The notes: a model not told the origin generated them from the sequence alone. A stretch of DNA of 64,000 nucleotides from Streptomyces sp. V3I8 (GCF_030817535.1 NZ_JAUSZL010000002.1:5580001-5644000), one strand, 5' to 3'. Numbered from the stretch's first letter, positions 56,399 through 64,000 are shown. Numbers and translations: made by a program.

Positions 56399-56635
56399 TC
56401 ACACTGACGAGATGTGCGGTACGCGTTCGGAAGCATCGATGTTCTCCAGAAGCTGGTCGAGGAGCTGCTGGAGCTGTTTGCGTGTAGCGCTCTGGTCGCG
56501 GCCTGGGTCGGGGGCGTTGTTGTCCCAGGATGCGACGAGGTGCGGGTCGGTGTGCTCCTCGAACTTGCCTGGTCCGTAGGGGTAGTACAGGAGTCCGAGG
56601 GTGCGCTGCCCGCGTTTGTGGATCCTGGGGATCAT
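56399..56635 (-). pseudogene. 5' fragment of a MobA-type relaxase
   Basis: The first 65 or so residues (IPRIHKRGQRTLGLLYYPYG, HEEHTDPHLVASWD-like text, DPGRDQSATRKQLQQLLDQ) match the N-terminal end of actinobacterial relaxase/mobilization nucleases, normally over 400 residues. The frame then diverges and stops at residue 78. The catalytic tyrosine/histidine domain is gone, so the element cannot nick its own oriT. The ATG overlaps the mobC stop (ATGA), the normal mobC-mobA coupling. Confidence 0.75.
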
Positions 56636-57255
56636 GCCGGTGCCGCGTCCTGGTCCTGCTGGAGGAGCTGGTCGGTGGCGCGCTGGACGCGCTGGACGGC
56701 GCGCCGGGTCGCGGCGATGACGGCGTCCAGTTCGGGTGGGTGAGCGCCGGCGTTGATTGCGCGCGTGACCTGGTTGAGGTTGTTGCCGACGTGGCGGCGG
56801 GCGGCGAATAGTTCGGCGATCACCTCACGCTCGTCGGCGACGGCGCTTGCGGTCCGTTCGAGGTCTCGGGCGGCGGAGAGGGCAGCGCGGGCGAGGAAGC
56901 CTGCGCGGGTCAGGCCGGCGGCCTTCGCGCCAGCGGTTACGAGGGCGAGTTCGTCGTCGCTGAAGCGGGTGTTGCGGACGTGTGGACGCTGGCGACGCTG
57001 GTATTTGCGGCGGTGTATACGCGGCTGCTCAGGTCTGTCCTGTATCCCTTCTGGCTGCGATCCGCCCTCGGTCGCAGCCTCCTCGTCAGGCGTCCCCCGG
57101 CGCCGGACGAGCCCCTGCCCTCCAGGGGCAGGGGAACCCTTGGATACTCCGTCTTGAGCGGAGTATCCAAGGGGATAACTTGCTGTGCCGTTTGGGGCTG
57201 GGGAGGTTGCGTTCTGGTGCGCGTCGTCGGTCGTCTGAGGGTGACGCTGATGCAT
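56632..57255 (-). CDS. mobC: MobC-family relaxosome accessory protein
   Basis: A 207-residue protein. The low-complexity charged N-terminal half leads to a MobC core: RNTRFSDDELALVTAGAKAAG, AGFLARAAL and VGNNLNQVTRAINAG. MobC binds oriT and helps the relaxase. ATG 57255 follows AAGGAG. Directly upstream lies the GGTCCCCG array, which would be a natural oriT position. Confidence 0.83.
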   Translation of the reverse strand: MHQRHPQTTDDAHQNATSPAPNGTASYPLGYSAQDGVSKGSPAPGGQGLVRRRGTPDEEAATEGGSQPEGIQDRPEQPRIHRRKYQRRQRPHVRNTRFSDDELALVTAGAKAAGLTRAGFLARAALSAARDLERTASAVADEREVIAELFAARRHVGNNLNQVTRAINAGAHPPELDAVIAATRRAVQRVQRATDQLLQQDQDAAPA

Positions 57256-57344
57256 GGAAGCTCCTTGGCAAAGTATTTGAGGCGGGGCGGGGGCGGGGTC
57301 TGTGGTTGTCGGGGGCGTGAGAGAGGGCGGGCGGGGCCGGGGCG

Positions 57345-57781
57345 GTCCCGCGGGGATACAACGGATCGGGGACCGCGGGGACCGGCCTTCTATATCCGGT
57401 CCCGGGAAACGGTCCCCGTAGTCGGTCCACGCTTGAAGGGGCCGTGGTTCAGTCGGTCCCCGCATCTATCGGTCCCGGCAGGCGACGGTGACGTCGGTCC
57501 CCGCTCCCCACATGGTTGGTCCCCGGGTGTGCTGTGGGGACCGAGGGTGCTCTTGTGAGGCGTTGACCTGCTCGTTGACCCGGTCCCGGCCCCCGTGCCC
57601 GATTGGTCCGTTGGGGACCGGTCCCCGTGCGGCGCAGTGTTCGGCTCCGGGACCGGTCCCCGTGACGCCTCGTCAGGGGGACCGTCCCGCCGAGTTGCGC
57701 GGGGACCGTCCCTCAGTCTCTGAGGTCCCTCGCAGGACCGGTCCCCGTCGGCGTACGGTTCCCGGCCGGTCTCGGGGACCG
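57345..57781. repeat. Array of about 20 GGTCCCCG/CGGGGACC motifs, candidate oriT or origin
   Basis: The 600-base gap between mobC and the zinc-finger gene is packed with this octamer in both orientations, exact or with one change. Examples lie near 57367, 57376, 57411, 57454, 57495, 57517, 57537 and 57773. Palindromic pairs such as GGGGACCGGTCCCC occur at 57613-57626 and GGGACCGGTCCCC at 57650-57662. No coding potential. The density and orientation mix suggest a protein-binding array. A related CCGGTCCCC motif recurs inside the HTH gene at 58931-59105. Confidence 0.8.
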
Positions 57782-57856
57782 AAGGTGTTGGAAATGCAAT
57801 CTCCATAAGCTGCCTCGTCGCGGAGTGACAGCGAGAGACGGAGAGCCGAAGGAAGG

Positions 57857-58546
57857 TCACGCAGCCTTGTGCCGGCTGAGTTCCGCAGCGGCAAGGTCTA
57901 CGCGGGTCGGGTGGGGCGTGGCGCGGGGTGCGTTACCCCTGGCACGGCCGTCGAGACCCATGCGTCGAGTGCGGCAGGGCTCGCCCTCGGCGGCGTGGCA
58001 CCACTGGCACGGAACGCTGAGGGCATCGGGGTGTCCCTCGGCGACGGTGGTTTCGCGGGCGGCTCGGGTCGGCCGGTACCGGGCGAGCTCGGCGCGGGCG
58101 GCAGGTGGGATGCACGTACCGAGGGCGCGCAGGCGGTCTTCGAGGTCGGGGCTCGGGTCGCCGCCGGTGATCTGCCGGTGGGTCGACGGCGCGGCCGTGC
58201 CGGTGGCGACCGCGTGCCGGGCGGCGAGGAGTTCTGCACGCCAGGCAGCTTCGTCGTCCGGGCTGGCGGACGGAGTGGGGTCGGTGTGCCGAGCCAGGCG
58301 GTCACGGCGATAGGCCCGCCATGTGCGGACGACGTCCACCGGAAGGATCGGGTACGGGGAGTCGAGGACGTGGGTCCGTACCGCCTCGCGGACGTCCCAG
58401 CCGTGGGCAGTGGCCAGGGGTACGTCGCTGAGCAGTTCGTGCCACTGGGCGATCTGGTCGCGGGCCTCGCTGGCGGCGGTCCGGATCGTGCGGGGGTCGA
58501 GGCGGCCGATGTAGGCGAGGACGGCGGCGGTTTCGCGCGGGTTCAG
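57857..58546 (-). CDS. Zinc-finger protein of the mobile module, apparent CTG start
   Basis: A 229-residue protein. Homologous-looking text begins NPRETAAVLAYIGRLDPRTI right after a CTG at 58546, with GGAG nine bases upstream inside the preceding gene's end; the first ATG/GTG (58339) would cut off 69 residues. The C-terminal zinc-finger-like motif CQWCHAAEGEPC (CxxCx7C) is followed by RTRRMGLDGRARG and HPTRVD. This pattern is common in Streptomyces integrative elements, beside replication or mobilisation genes. It starts six bases after the HTH gene's stop codon. Confidence 0.65.
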   Translation of the reverse strand: MNPRETAAVLAYIGRLDPRTIRTAASEARDQIAQWHELLSDVPLATAHGWDVREAVRTHVLDSPYPILPVDVVRTWRAYRRDRLARHTDPTPSASPDDEAAWRAELLAARHAVATGTAAPSTHRQITGGDPSPDLEDRLRALGTCIPPAARAELARYRPTRAARETTVAEGHPDALSVPCQWCHAAEGEPCRTRRMGLDGRARGNAPRATPHPTRVDLAAAELSRHKAA

Positions 58547-58552
58547 GGCGGG

Positions 58553-59395
58553 TTACTCCATTCCGTTCGGTTCGTCGAGGGCGGCGAGCAAGGCGGCCAT
58601 GTGCTCCTCGGAGCGCGTCATGCCGGGGGCCTTGGACGGCGTGCCTCCGCCGGGTATGCCACGCAGGTGCCGGCGGCCATGGTCGGCTGGGCGTTCGTTG
58701 GTGATCCAGGCACGCCAGTCAGCAGCCCAGGCGGCGGCCGGGCGGGGTGACCATGTGGCCCGGTAGGCACGCCACTTCTCGTCGGCGGCCTGCAGCCCGT
58801 GCTCGCCGAGCCGGGCCAGGTGCCCCTGTTGCTGCAGCCAAACGCGGGCTTCGTCGTCGATCTGCCACTCGGTGGCTGGAGTGAAGGGTGAGCTGCTGCT
58901 CTTACCGTTCATCTTTGGTTCTCTACTGTTCTGGGGGCCGGAATCCGTGCCTCCTCGGGGCCGGAATCCGCTCCCGCCAGGGGTCGAAATCCGGTCCTGG
59001 GGACCGGTATCCGGTCCCCTTTCGGGCGGGTCGGCAGGGCCGGATTCCGGTCCGGCGGGTGTCGGTATCCGGTCCCCCTGGGGGGTCGGATTCCGGTCCT
59101 CGTCGGCGGCTCGTTCGGCGAGGAACCGGGCGGCGGCCGGGAGTTGGTAGTACGTCTCTCCGCGAGGTCCCTTGCGGCCGTCGAGCTGCACCAGTTCGCC
59201 GCTGGCGATCAGCTTGTCGATGGCGTCCCGTACCGCGGTACGGGACGCGTTCGCCCGCTTCATGAGGGTGGGGACGGATGCGTACGCGATGCAGCGGAGG
59301 TCGAGGCACCGGTCGGCGATCAGGGTGAGGACCATGCGGGCGGTGCCCTTGCTTCGGCTGTGGTCCCACACCCATGCGCGGGCGTCGTGGCTCAT
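58553..59395 (-). CDS. Winged-helix/HTH protein of the mobile module with repeat-encoding insert
   Basis: A 280-residue protein starting at ATG 59395. The N-terminal part (DHSRSKGTARMVLTLIADRC, SVPTLMKRANASRTAVRDAI) is a winged helix as in plasmid replication or phage-type regulators. Residues 98-155 are an irregular PTPxGDRIPTP/SGPxDP repeat encoded by DNA iterons. The C-terminal part is charged and tryptophan-rich. It may bind the iterons, including those in its own gene. The role in replication or mobilisation is inferred from context. Confidence 0.7.
   Translation of the reverse strand: MSHDARAWVWDHSRSKGTARMVLTLIADRCLDLRCIAYASVPTLMKRANASRTAVRDAIDKLIASGELVQLDGRKGPRGETYYQLPAAARFLAERAADEDRNPTPQGDRIPTPAGPESGPADPPERGPDTGPQDRISTPGGSGFRPRGGTDSGPQNSREPKMNGKSSSSPFTPATEWQIDDEARVWLQQQGHLARLGEHGLQAADEKWRAYRATWSPRPAAAWAADWRAWITNERPADHGRRHLRGIPGGGTPSKAPGMTRSEEHMAALLAALDEPNGME
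58931..59105. repeat. Seven intragenic iterons of the form GGNCGGNATCCGGTCC
   Basis: Units near 58934, 58960, 58982, 59002, 59036, 59068 and 59086 share GG(G/A)CCGG(A/T)ATCCG(GTCC). They lie inside the HTH gene and share the GGTCCCC core with the array at 57345-57781. Intragenic iterons in a DNA-binding protein gene often mark an origin of replication. Confidence 0.7.
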
Positions 59396-60163
59396 CGGGT
59401 CGCGGCTCCTGGGTTCGGGGCGGGGAGGGGCGGCACCAGCCCGCTTCGGGGCGGTGCAGGGAAGGGCGCGGCGCGGCGGTTCCCGGTCTGGTGGCGCTGA
59501 CGAGGGCCGCAGGCGGGTGCACGAGGGCATCCGGTCCAGGCCCTGGAATACCGAGGTTGCTCAGGCGCCCGGGATCAGGATTCCGGGCGCCTGAGCAAGA
59601 CAGCCACACCCGCCCCGGACAAGTCCAGCATTCTCCGGAGAAAGCAAGCAGCCCTCGGCGAACACATCAAGAGTGGGGCCAAAAAACAATAAGCCCGGAT
59701 TGGCGGCTGACGAAATAGTGCCGGAATCCGGCAGGTCGAACCGGGGCAACTCATAACCCTTCGGTACTCGCGTCCGCAGAGTCCCGCCCCATTGCGGTAC
59801 GCCGTCTCCGGGCAGTTGCAGGAGGCTCACCAGTGCCGGTGCGTCCACCAGGGTGGCCGACCTTGGGCACTACCCGAGGTACTGCCTGAGGTACTGCTGT
59901 TTCCTCCATCCGGGATGCCGTGCGAAATTCCGCCGCTTTTACGGTGGCGTATGGGGTAAGTCAGACAATAAGGGCGGGCAATATAACACTACATCGCCGG
60001 TTTGCGAAACCGGCGATTCTCCGGACAGTTATGACGTCAATCGAGGCTGATCCCGACCGCAGATCTGCGTCGCTATCGGTTTCCAAGTCCGCAATTCCGC
60101 CGGCCTTTCGCACCGTCCCGGCGCAACCGCAGGACTCCCCGCCCCCTGCCCGAGGAGCACCGT
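59396..60163. other. Non-coding region between the HTH gene and xis
   Basis: A 768-base region that must hold divergent promoters. It contains the hairpin at 59559 and a nine-base perfect inverted repeat CGCCGGTTT-GCG-AAACCGGCG at 59995-60015, about 150 bases before xis, a plausible operator. The stretch 59600-59990 is AT-richer than its surroundings. A minus-strand frame of 95 codons at 59561-59848 has no supporting signals. Confidence 0.55.
59559..59596. terminator. 14-base perfect hairpin
   Basis: Arms at 59559-59572 and 59583-59596 (GCTCAGGCGCCCGG and complement) flank a ten-base loop. It is either a terminator or a structured element of the region before the HTH gene. Confidence 0.55.
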
Positions 60164-60364
60164 TTGACGTCTCCGTCCCGCCGTCCCACCGACAAGCTCA
60201 CGGTCGACGAGTTCTGCACCGACCTCCGCATCTCCCGCTCCACGTTCTACGACTGGCGCAAGAAAGGCCGAGGCCCGCGCTGCATACGCATCCCCAACGG
60301 TGCCCTGCGCATCCGCCGCAGTGACTACGAGAACTGGCTCACCGACTGCGAGGACAACGCGTGA
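60164..60364 (+). CDS. xis: Excisionase/HTH DNA-binding protein
   Basis: A 66-residue winged-helix protein of the MerR/AlpA-like excisionase type: DKLTVDEFCTDLRISRSTFY, DWRKKGRGPRCIRIPNG and LRIRRSDYENWL. It directs the integrase to excise. The likely start is TTG 60164. Its stop overlaps the integrase GTG (GTGA), the usual xis-int coupling in actinomycete integrative elements. Confidence 0.88.
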   Translation: MTSPSRRPTDKLTVDEFCTDLRISRSTFYDWRKKGRGPRCIRIPNGALRIRRSDYENWLTDCEDNA

Positions 60365-61797
60365 GCAACCGGTCCTTCAAGGTCCGCTTCTACGACACGG
60401 AGGTCTACAGGGGGAAGCGCAAGACCACCTACACCGTCCGCTGGTCCGTCAATGGCACCCGGCGAGGCCGAAGTTTCGAGACGAGTGCACTCGCGGAATC
60501 GTTTCGCGCCGCACTGCGCGTCGCCGCCAATGATGGCGAGCCCTTCGATTCGGACACCGGACTGCCGGTCTCGCAGATCGCGTCACCGGTCGAACTCACC
60601 TGGTACGAGTTCGCCCGCCAGTACGTCGACGCGAAGTGGCCCCGCATCTCGGCGAACAATCGCAAGAACACCGCCAAGGCCCTCACCAAAGCCACACTCG
60701 CCCTCCTGCGCGCCGAACCCCCCGACCGCTTCGACCCGGTCGAGGTACGACGGGCCCTTCGCGAGTACGCCTTCAACAAGCTGAGACGGGACGAGGCCCC
60801 GCCCGAGGTCCGCACGATCCTGTCCTGGATCAGCCGCAATTCCCTTCCCATGACGGCTTGGGAGCACACCGCGCACCTCGACGCCGTCCTGCGAGCGCTC
60901 GACACCCTCCTGGACGGCACCCCGGCCGCCGCCAGCTCGGTCAGACGTGAGCGGCGGATCCTGAACGTGGCGATCAAATACGCCGTCCGTCAGAAGATCC
61001 TCACCGACAACCCGTTGCCCACGGGCAAGGACGAGGACGCGGCTCCCAGGGTCGCCGAAGCCGTCGACAAGCGCTCCCTGCTCAACCCCGGCCAGGTCGC
61101 CACGCTCCTTACCTGGATCGGCGCCCGCCCCCGCACCGGCCACCGACTCCACGCGTTCTTCGCCACGCTCTACTACGCGGGCCTGCGCCCAGAGGAAGCC
61201 GTCGCGCTGCGTGTCGGCGACGCCACGCTGCCCGCTGAGGGCTGGGGCCAGCTACTCGTCCACACCGCCGAGCCCGAAGTCGGCAGCCAGTGGACCGACG
61301 ACGGTCAGGTCCACGAGACCCGCCATCTCAAGGGCCGCGCCCAAGGCGACACCCGCGTCGTCCCCGTCCACCCCGCTCTGGTCGCCACCCTGCGAGACCT
61401 GATCGAGGCGGACGGCCTGAAGCCCGGCGACCTCCTCTTCCCCGGAGAGAAGGGCGGACTGCTGGCCGGATCGGTCTTTCGGCGTGCCTGGAACAAGGCC
61501 CGCGAGGCCGTCCTGTCCGAGCACGAGTACAACTCGCCGACCGGCAAGCGCGTGTACGACCTTCGGCACACCTGCCTGACCACCTGGCTGAACAACGCCG
61601 TCCCGCCCGCCCAGGTCGCCGAATGGGCCGGCAACAGCGTCCCCGTCCTGCTCGCCACGTACGCCCGATGCGTCACCGGCCAGCTCGCCGCGCTCCAGCA
61701 GCGCATCGAAGGCCCCCAGCGACTGCCCGCCGGGCTGTCTCCAAGCGTGCGGGTTCCTACGCTTGGTTCCTCGCCCACACCGCATCGCCGTACCTGA
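60361..61797 (+). CDS. int: Tyrosine recombinase/integrase
   Basis: A 478-residue phage-type integrase. N-terminal arm and SAM-like core-binding domains are followed by the catalytic domain with Arg276 (AGLRPEEAVALRVGD), Arg402 with His403 (YDLRHTCLTTWL), Trp422 (EWAGNSV) and nucleophile Tyr434 (ATYARCV). All key residues are present, so it should be active. Integrases of this type recombine into tRNA 3' ends, consistent with the tRNA-Arg fragment at 34504. Confidence 0.93.
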   Translation: MSNRSFKVRFYDTEVYRGKRKTTYTVRWSVNGTRRGRSFETSALAESFRAALRVAANDGEPFDSDTGLPVSQIASPVELTWYEFARQYVDAKWPRISANNRKNTAKALTKATLALLRAEPPDRFDPVEVRRALREYAFNKLRRDEAPPEVRTILSWISRNSLPMTAWEHTAHLDAVLRALDTLLDGTPAAASSVRRERRILNVAIKYAVRQKILTDNPLPTGKDEDAAPRVAEAVDKRSLLNPGQVATLLTWIGARPRTGHRLHAFFATLYYAGLRPEEAVALRVGDATLPAEGWGQLLVHTAEPEVGSQWTDDGQVHETRHLKGRAQGDTRVVPVHPALVATLRDLIEADGLKPGDLLFPGEKGGLLAGSVFRRAWNKAREAVLSEHEYNSPTGKRVYDLRHTCLTTWLNNAVPPAQVAEWAGNSVPVLLATYARCVTGQLAALQQRIEGPQRLPAGLSPSVRVPTLGSSPTPHRRT

Positions 61798-61843
61798 TCC
61801 AGCGGACTGTGCAGACCGCCACCTGCGCCTCCGGCACCGTCGT

Positions 61844-63733
61844 TCACTCGGAGACGGCGACCCCGTATCCCCGCGCGAGGGCATCGAGGCCGTGGTCGTA
61901 GCCCTGCCCGACGGCGCGCAGACGCCAGATGGGGCCCCTGCGGTAGATCTCCGCAAGGAGCATGGTGCGCTCGGTTGTCGCGGCGTCCAGGGTGGCCCGG
62001 GCGAGGGGCGAGCCGCTGCTGCTGGGAGCCGCACTGACCTGGATCGCGCCGACCGTCCCGAAGGTGGTCGCGCCGTCGATGGCCGCGGCGACGACCACCT
62101 TGCGGGTAGCGGGCGGCAGGGAGGCGAGATCGAGGGCGATGGTCTGTTCGGCGGGACCGCCGGTGAGGAGCCGCACGGTGCCGGCGGGGCTTTCAGGGGC
62201 GCCGTAGAAGATGAGGTCCTCGTCGAAGGTGACCTGTTCGTCCTCGTCGAGGACGAAAGCGACGACGTCGATCTCGCAGTCTGCCTGCGGAGCCCAGCTG
62301 GCGGTGACGTACCACTCGGGCGCGGGTCCGCCGTACGGGGTGGGCAGGTCGATGACGCCGCCCCTCGGCATCACGTGCGGTTCCTTCGGCCGGACAGCCG
62401 CCGCTGCAGGGCTGGTGACGGTCGGTGAAGTGAGCCAGTCCGTGTCGTGCAGGGCGAGCTCAAGGGCGGTGATACGGCTCATGCGGCGGTCGTTCTCACC
62501 GCCGGCGAGAAGGACGACGTCGGTGACGCTGGTGGACAGGTTGACCGCTGCCGATCCGCCGAGCTCGACGACGCGGGTACGAGCCGCGGCGGCATCTCTG
62601 TGAACACCTCCGAGCACCAGCACCCGGCGGCCCGTCAGCGGCTTGGCCAAGGTGCCCGCCGAGTCGCCCGGTCGGTGCGGGGCGGGGACGGTTGCGCCGG
62701 AGGGGGACGGCACCAGGACAGGCGCTGCCGCGGGTTCGGGCTCGGTGGCCCGACCTTCTGCCGCCGCCGGGGCCTTCACCGGCGCGATCACGGCGGAAGC
62801 AGCCGTCGCCTCATGCACGATTCCGACCTGCACGTCGGCCAGCAGCTTCAGGAAGGTGTGCTCGTCGATGACCGGTACGCCCTCGGCGGCTGCGCGGCGG
62901 GCCTTGGCGGACCGGGACGCCGGCTCGTTGGTGACGAGCACGCTGGTGTGCCGGCTCACGGAGGTCACCATGTTCAGTCCGACGGCAACAGCGCGCCCGA
63001 CCAGCTCCGCCCGTGCGTGGGCGGTCTCACCGGTTATCGCGATCTTCATCCCCTGCAGCAGTGGCCCGCCGGGAGTCATCCGACCGGGATTGCGATAGGC
63101 GCACGGCGTTTTGGGTGGCTTCGGTGTGAACTGCGATTCCGCCCGAGGCGGGCAGCTCACCAGTGGCAAGGGCAGGTCGAGCCGCACTGCCTCGCGCAGC
63201 GAGGCCCGCAGGATCCCGGCAAGCACCCGGGTGTCGTCCAGCGCATCGTGCGCGCGCTGCTGCGGTACGCCGTAGTGGGCGGCCAGCGTGCCCAGTTTCA
63301 TGTCGTCCGTCGGCGGATCCACCTGACGGTTCAAAGCCAAGGTGCACAGCCGCTGGGACACCGGCAGCCACATCCGGGCCCGGGCGAACTCGTAGGCCAG
63401 GAAGTCGTAGTCGAACTGAGCGTTGTGGGCGACCAGGACCCGGTCCTGGAGCATCGCTCCGATCCGCCCGGCGACCTGGTCGAAGGCAGGCGCACCCTGC
63501 AGTCGCTCGACGGTCAGCCCGTGCACCTCCACCGGTCCCGGATCGCATCCCGGGTTGAGCAGCGTGGAGAACTCCCCGGTCTGCTCGCCGTCCGGCCCGA
63601 TGGTCACCACCGCCACGGACAGCACCCGGTCCCGCCGGGCTATGAGCCCGGAAGTCTCCACGTCGACCAAGGCCCAGTCGCGGGCGTAGTCGCCCGTGGC
63701 GGGCAGGTCGAAGGAGGTGGAGGCGAGACCCAT
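61844..63733 (-). CDS. DEDDh exonuclease-BRCT-BRCT-TerD fusion protein
   Basis: A 629-residue protein. Residues 15-185 are a DnaQ-like 3'-5' exonuclease: Asp24-x-Glu26 in DVETSGL, LVAHNAQFDYDFL, and RAHDALDDTRVL with the catalytic His-Asp. Around 225-310 a BRCT domain begins LLQGMKIAITGE. A second BRCT-like unit (about 365-430) begins LTGRRVLVLGG. The rest (about 455-629) is a TerD stress domain with APEWYVTASWAP, IDVVAFVLDEDEQV and a calcium-site-like FDEDLIFYG. It suggests a DNA-end-processing factor coupled to Ter-type stress response. It lies between int and the presumed right end of the element, so it is probably cargo. Confidence 0.85.
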   Translation of the reverse strand: MGLASTSFDLPATGDYARDWALVDVETSGLIARRDRVLSVAVVTIGPDGEQTGEFSTLLNPGCDPGPVEVHGLTVERLQGAPAFDQVAGRIGAMLQDRVLVAHNAQFDYDFLAYEFARARMWLPVSQRLCTLALNRQVDPPTDDMKLGTLAAHYGVPQQRAHDALDDTRVLAGILRASLREAVRLDLPLPLVSCPPRAESQFTPKPPKTPCAYRNPGRMTPGGPLLQGMKIAITGETAHARAELVGRAVAVGLNMVTSVSRHTSVLVTNEPASRSAKARRAAAEGVPVIDEHTFLKLLADVQVGIVHEATAASAVIAPVKAPAAAEGRATEPEPAAAPVLVPSPSGATVPAPHRPGDSAGTLAKPLTGRRVLVLGGVHRDAAAARTRVVELGGSAAVNLSTSVTDVVLLAGGENDRRMSRITALELALHDTDWLTSPTVTSPAAAAVRPKEPHVMPRGGVIDLPTPYGGPAPEWYVTASWAPQADCEIDVVAFVLDEDEQVTFDEDLIFYGAPESPAGTVRLLTGGPAEQTIALDLASLPPATRKVVVAAAIDGATTFGTVGAIQVSAAPSSSGSPLARATLDAATTERTMLLAEIYRRGPIWRLRAVGQGYDHGLDALARGYGVAVSE

Positions 63734-64000
63734 GGTGCCAAGGATGATCCGATATACGGCCCTCCTTCAACCTGTATGTCGTTTTGCCCTGCTCTGGAAG
63801 GGTGAACTGCCCTGCCGACCGTGGAGGGACCGCACCAAAACTTCGGGAAGTTTTCGGGAAGAACGCCCGCCAAAAGCCGGTCGGAACCGCTCTCGGCCGG
63901 ACTCCCGCACACTCCACCAGGGGGTCCATCCGGCCTTGCGTCACAGGCGTACCGCGCCTGTCATTGCTCCCCTGAACAGCAGAAACGCCCTCCCGGTGGG
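63734..64000. promoter_or_regulatory. Promoter region of the TerD fusion and putative right element junction
   Basis: A 267-base non-coding end. It includes an AACTTCGGGAAGTTTTCGGGAA direct repeat (read as ACTTCGGGAAG then TTTTCGGGAAG) near 63839. The final 14 bases, GCCCTCCCGGTGGG at 63987-64000, equal the start of the terminator at 34475. The window stops there, so the junction cannot be confirmed. Confidence 0.5.

Larger units (their letters stand above)
34475..64000. mobile_element. Integrated mobilizable element in tRNA-Arg, right end at or beyond the window edge
   Basis: The left edge is the tRNA-Arg 3' fragment. Inside are integrase, excisionase, HTH and zinc-finger proteins, mobC, a relaxase remnant, restriction and toxin-antitoxin genes and other cargo. 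Because the tRNA fragment points left, the intact tRNA should lie at the right end. The last 14 bases of the window repeat the terminator that adjoins the left fragment, so the right junction is probably within tens of bases of 64000. No SpoIIIE-like conjugation gene was seen, so transfer would need a helper. It may be composite, given a second tRNA fragment at 36690. Confidence 0.65.

Noticed and set aside
59561..59848. 95-codon minus-strand open frame before the HTH gene
   Set aside because: Ends inside a perfect hairpin, has no good ribosome site and no recognisable domain.
61741..61766. CCAAGCGT inverted repeat at the 3' end of int as an attachment core
   Set aside because: Only seven bases resemble the tRNA-Arg anticodon-arm region, and it lies inside the integrase coding sequence.

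Overview
The window is high-GC actinobacterial DNA and almost certainly Streptomyces chromosome. Rodlin and chaplin genes, a melC1-melC2 tyrosinase pair, many GTG/TTG starts, four-base stop/start overlaps and the GGGGCGCGGGGAACTGCGC intergenic repeat all point there. From memory, the left half matches the S. coelicolor region that carries chpG, melC2/melC1, chpF, chpA, chpD, rdlA and rdlB; this was not checked against a database.

Layout. (1) 1-7.5 kb: the 3' part of methylmalonate-semialdehyde dehydrogenase, an unusual hydrolase-ABC ATPase fusion with its permease, and a von Willebrand lipoprotein. (2) 7.5-14.6 kb: a GT-C-like membrane protein, divergent rodlins rdlB/rdlA, a short chaplin, a long sortase-anchored chaplin, and a flavoprotein/ATP-grasp pair. 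(3) 14.7-27.1 kb: a secreted GH26-like glycosidase facing an eight-gene, translationally coupled exopolysaccharide operon (two GT4 glycosyltransferases, a priming sugar transferase, a ligase/polymerase, a MurJ-like flippase, a deacetylase, a Wzz-like protein and a CelD-like acyltransferase), then a DUF3344 surface protein. (4) 27.4-34.4 kb: short chaplins chpF-like and chpG-like, several small secreted proteins, tyrosinase, and a membrane Ser/Thr kinase. Regions 2-4 form one locus for the surface of aerial hyphae and spores: amyloid proteins, sortase anchoring, polysaccharide and melanin.

(5) 34.5-64.0 kb: an integrated mobilizable element. Its left edge is the 3' half of a tRNA-Arg(UCU) gene lying next to a terminator hairpin. 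The first 14 bases of that hairpin recur at the right edge of the window, so the intact tRNA may lie just beyond it. The mobile module is at the right: mobC with a truncated relaxase, an array of GGTCCCCG motifs, a zinc-finger protein, a helix-turn-helix protein with intragenic iterons, an excisionase and a tyrosine integrase. Cargo includes a type I restriction system with an AbiE toxin-antitoxin pair embedded between hsdR and a fused hsdM-hsdS, a DUF262/HNH protein, and an amber-interrupted radC. A co-oriented series follows (small ORFs, a kinase-like protein, an amino-acid permease, a glutamine-synthetase-like ligase, a CPBP-type membrane protein, a micro-ORF and a short radical SAM protein), divergent from an XRE/TPR regulator. 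The last gene is an exonuclease-BRCT-BRCT-TerD fusion.

The element is partly decayed: a frameshifted HEAT-repeat gene, a TauE/SafE relic, a second tRNA fragment (CAU anticodon), a doubly frameshifted AbiEii toxin, a truncated relaxase and radC with one in-frame TAG.
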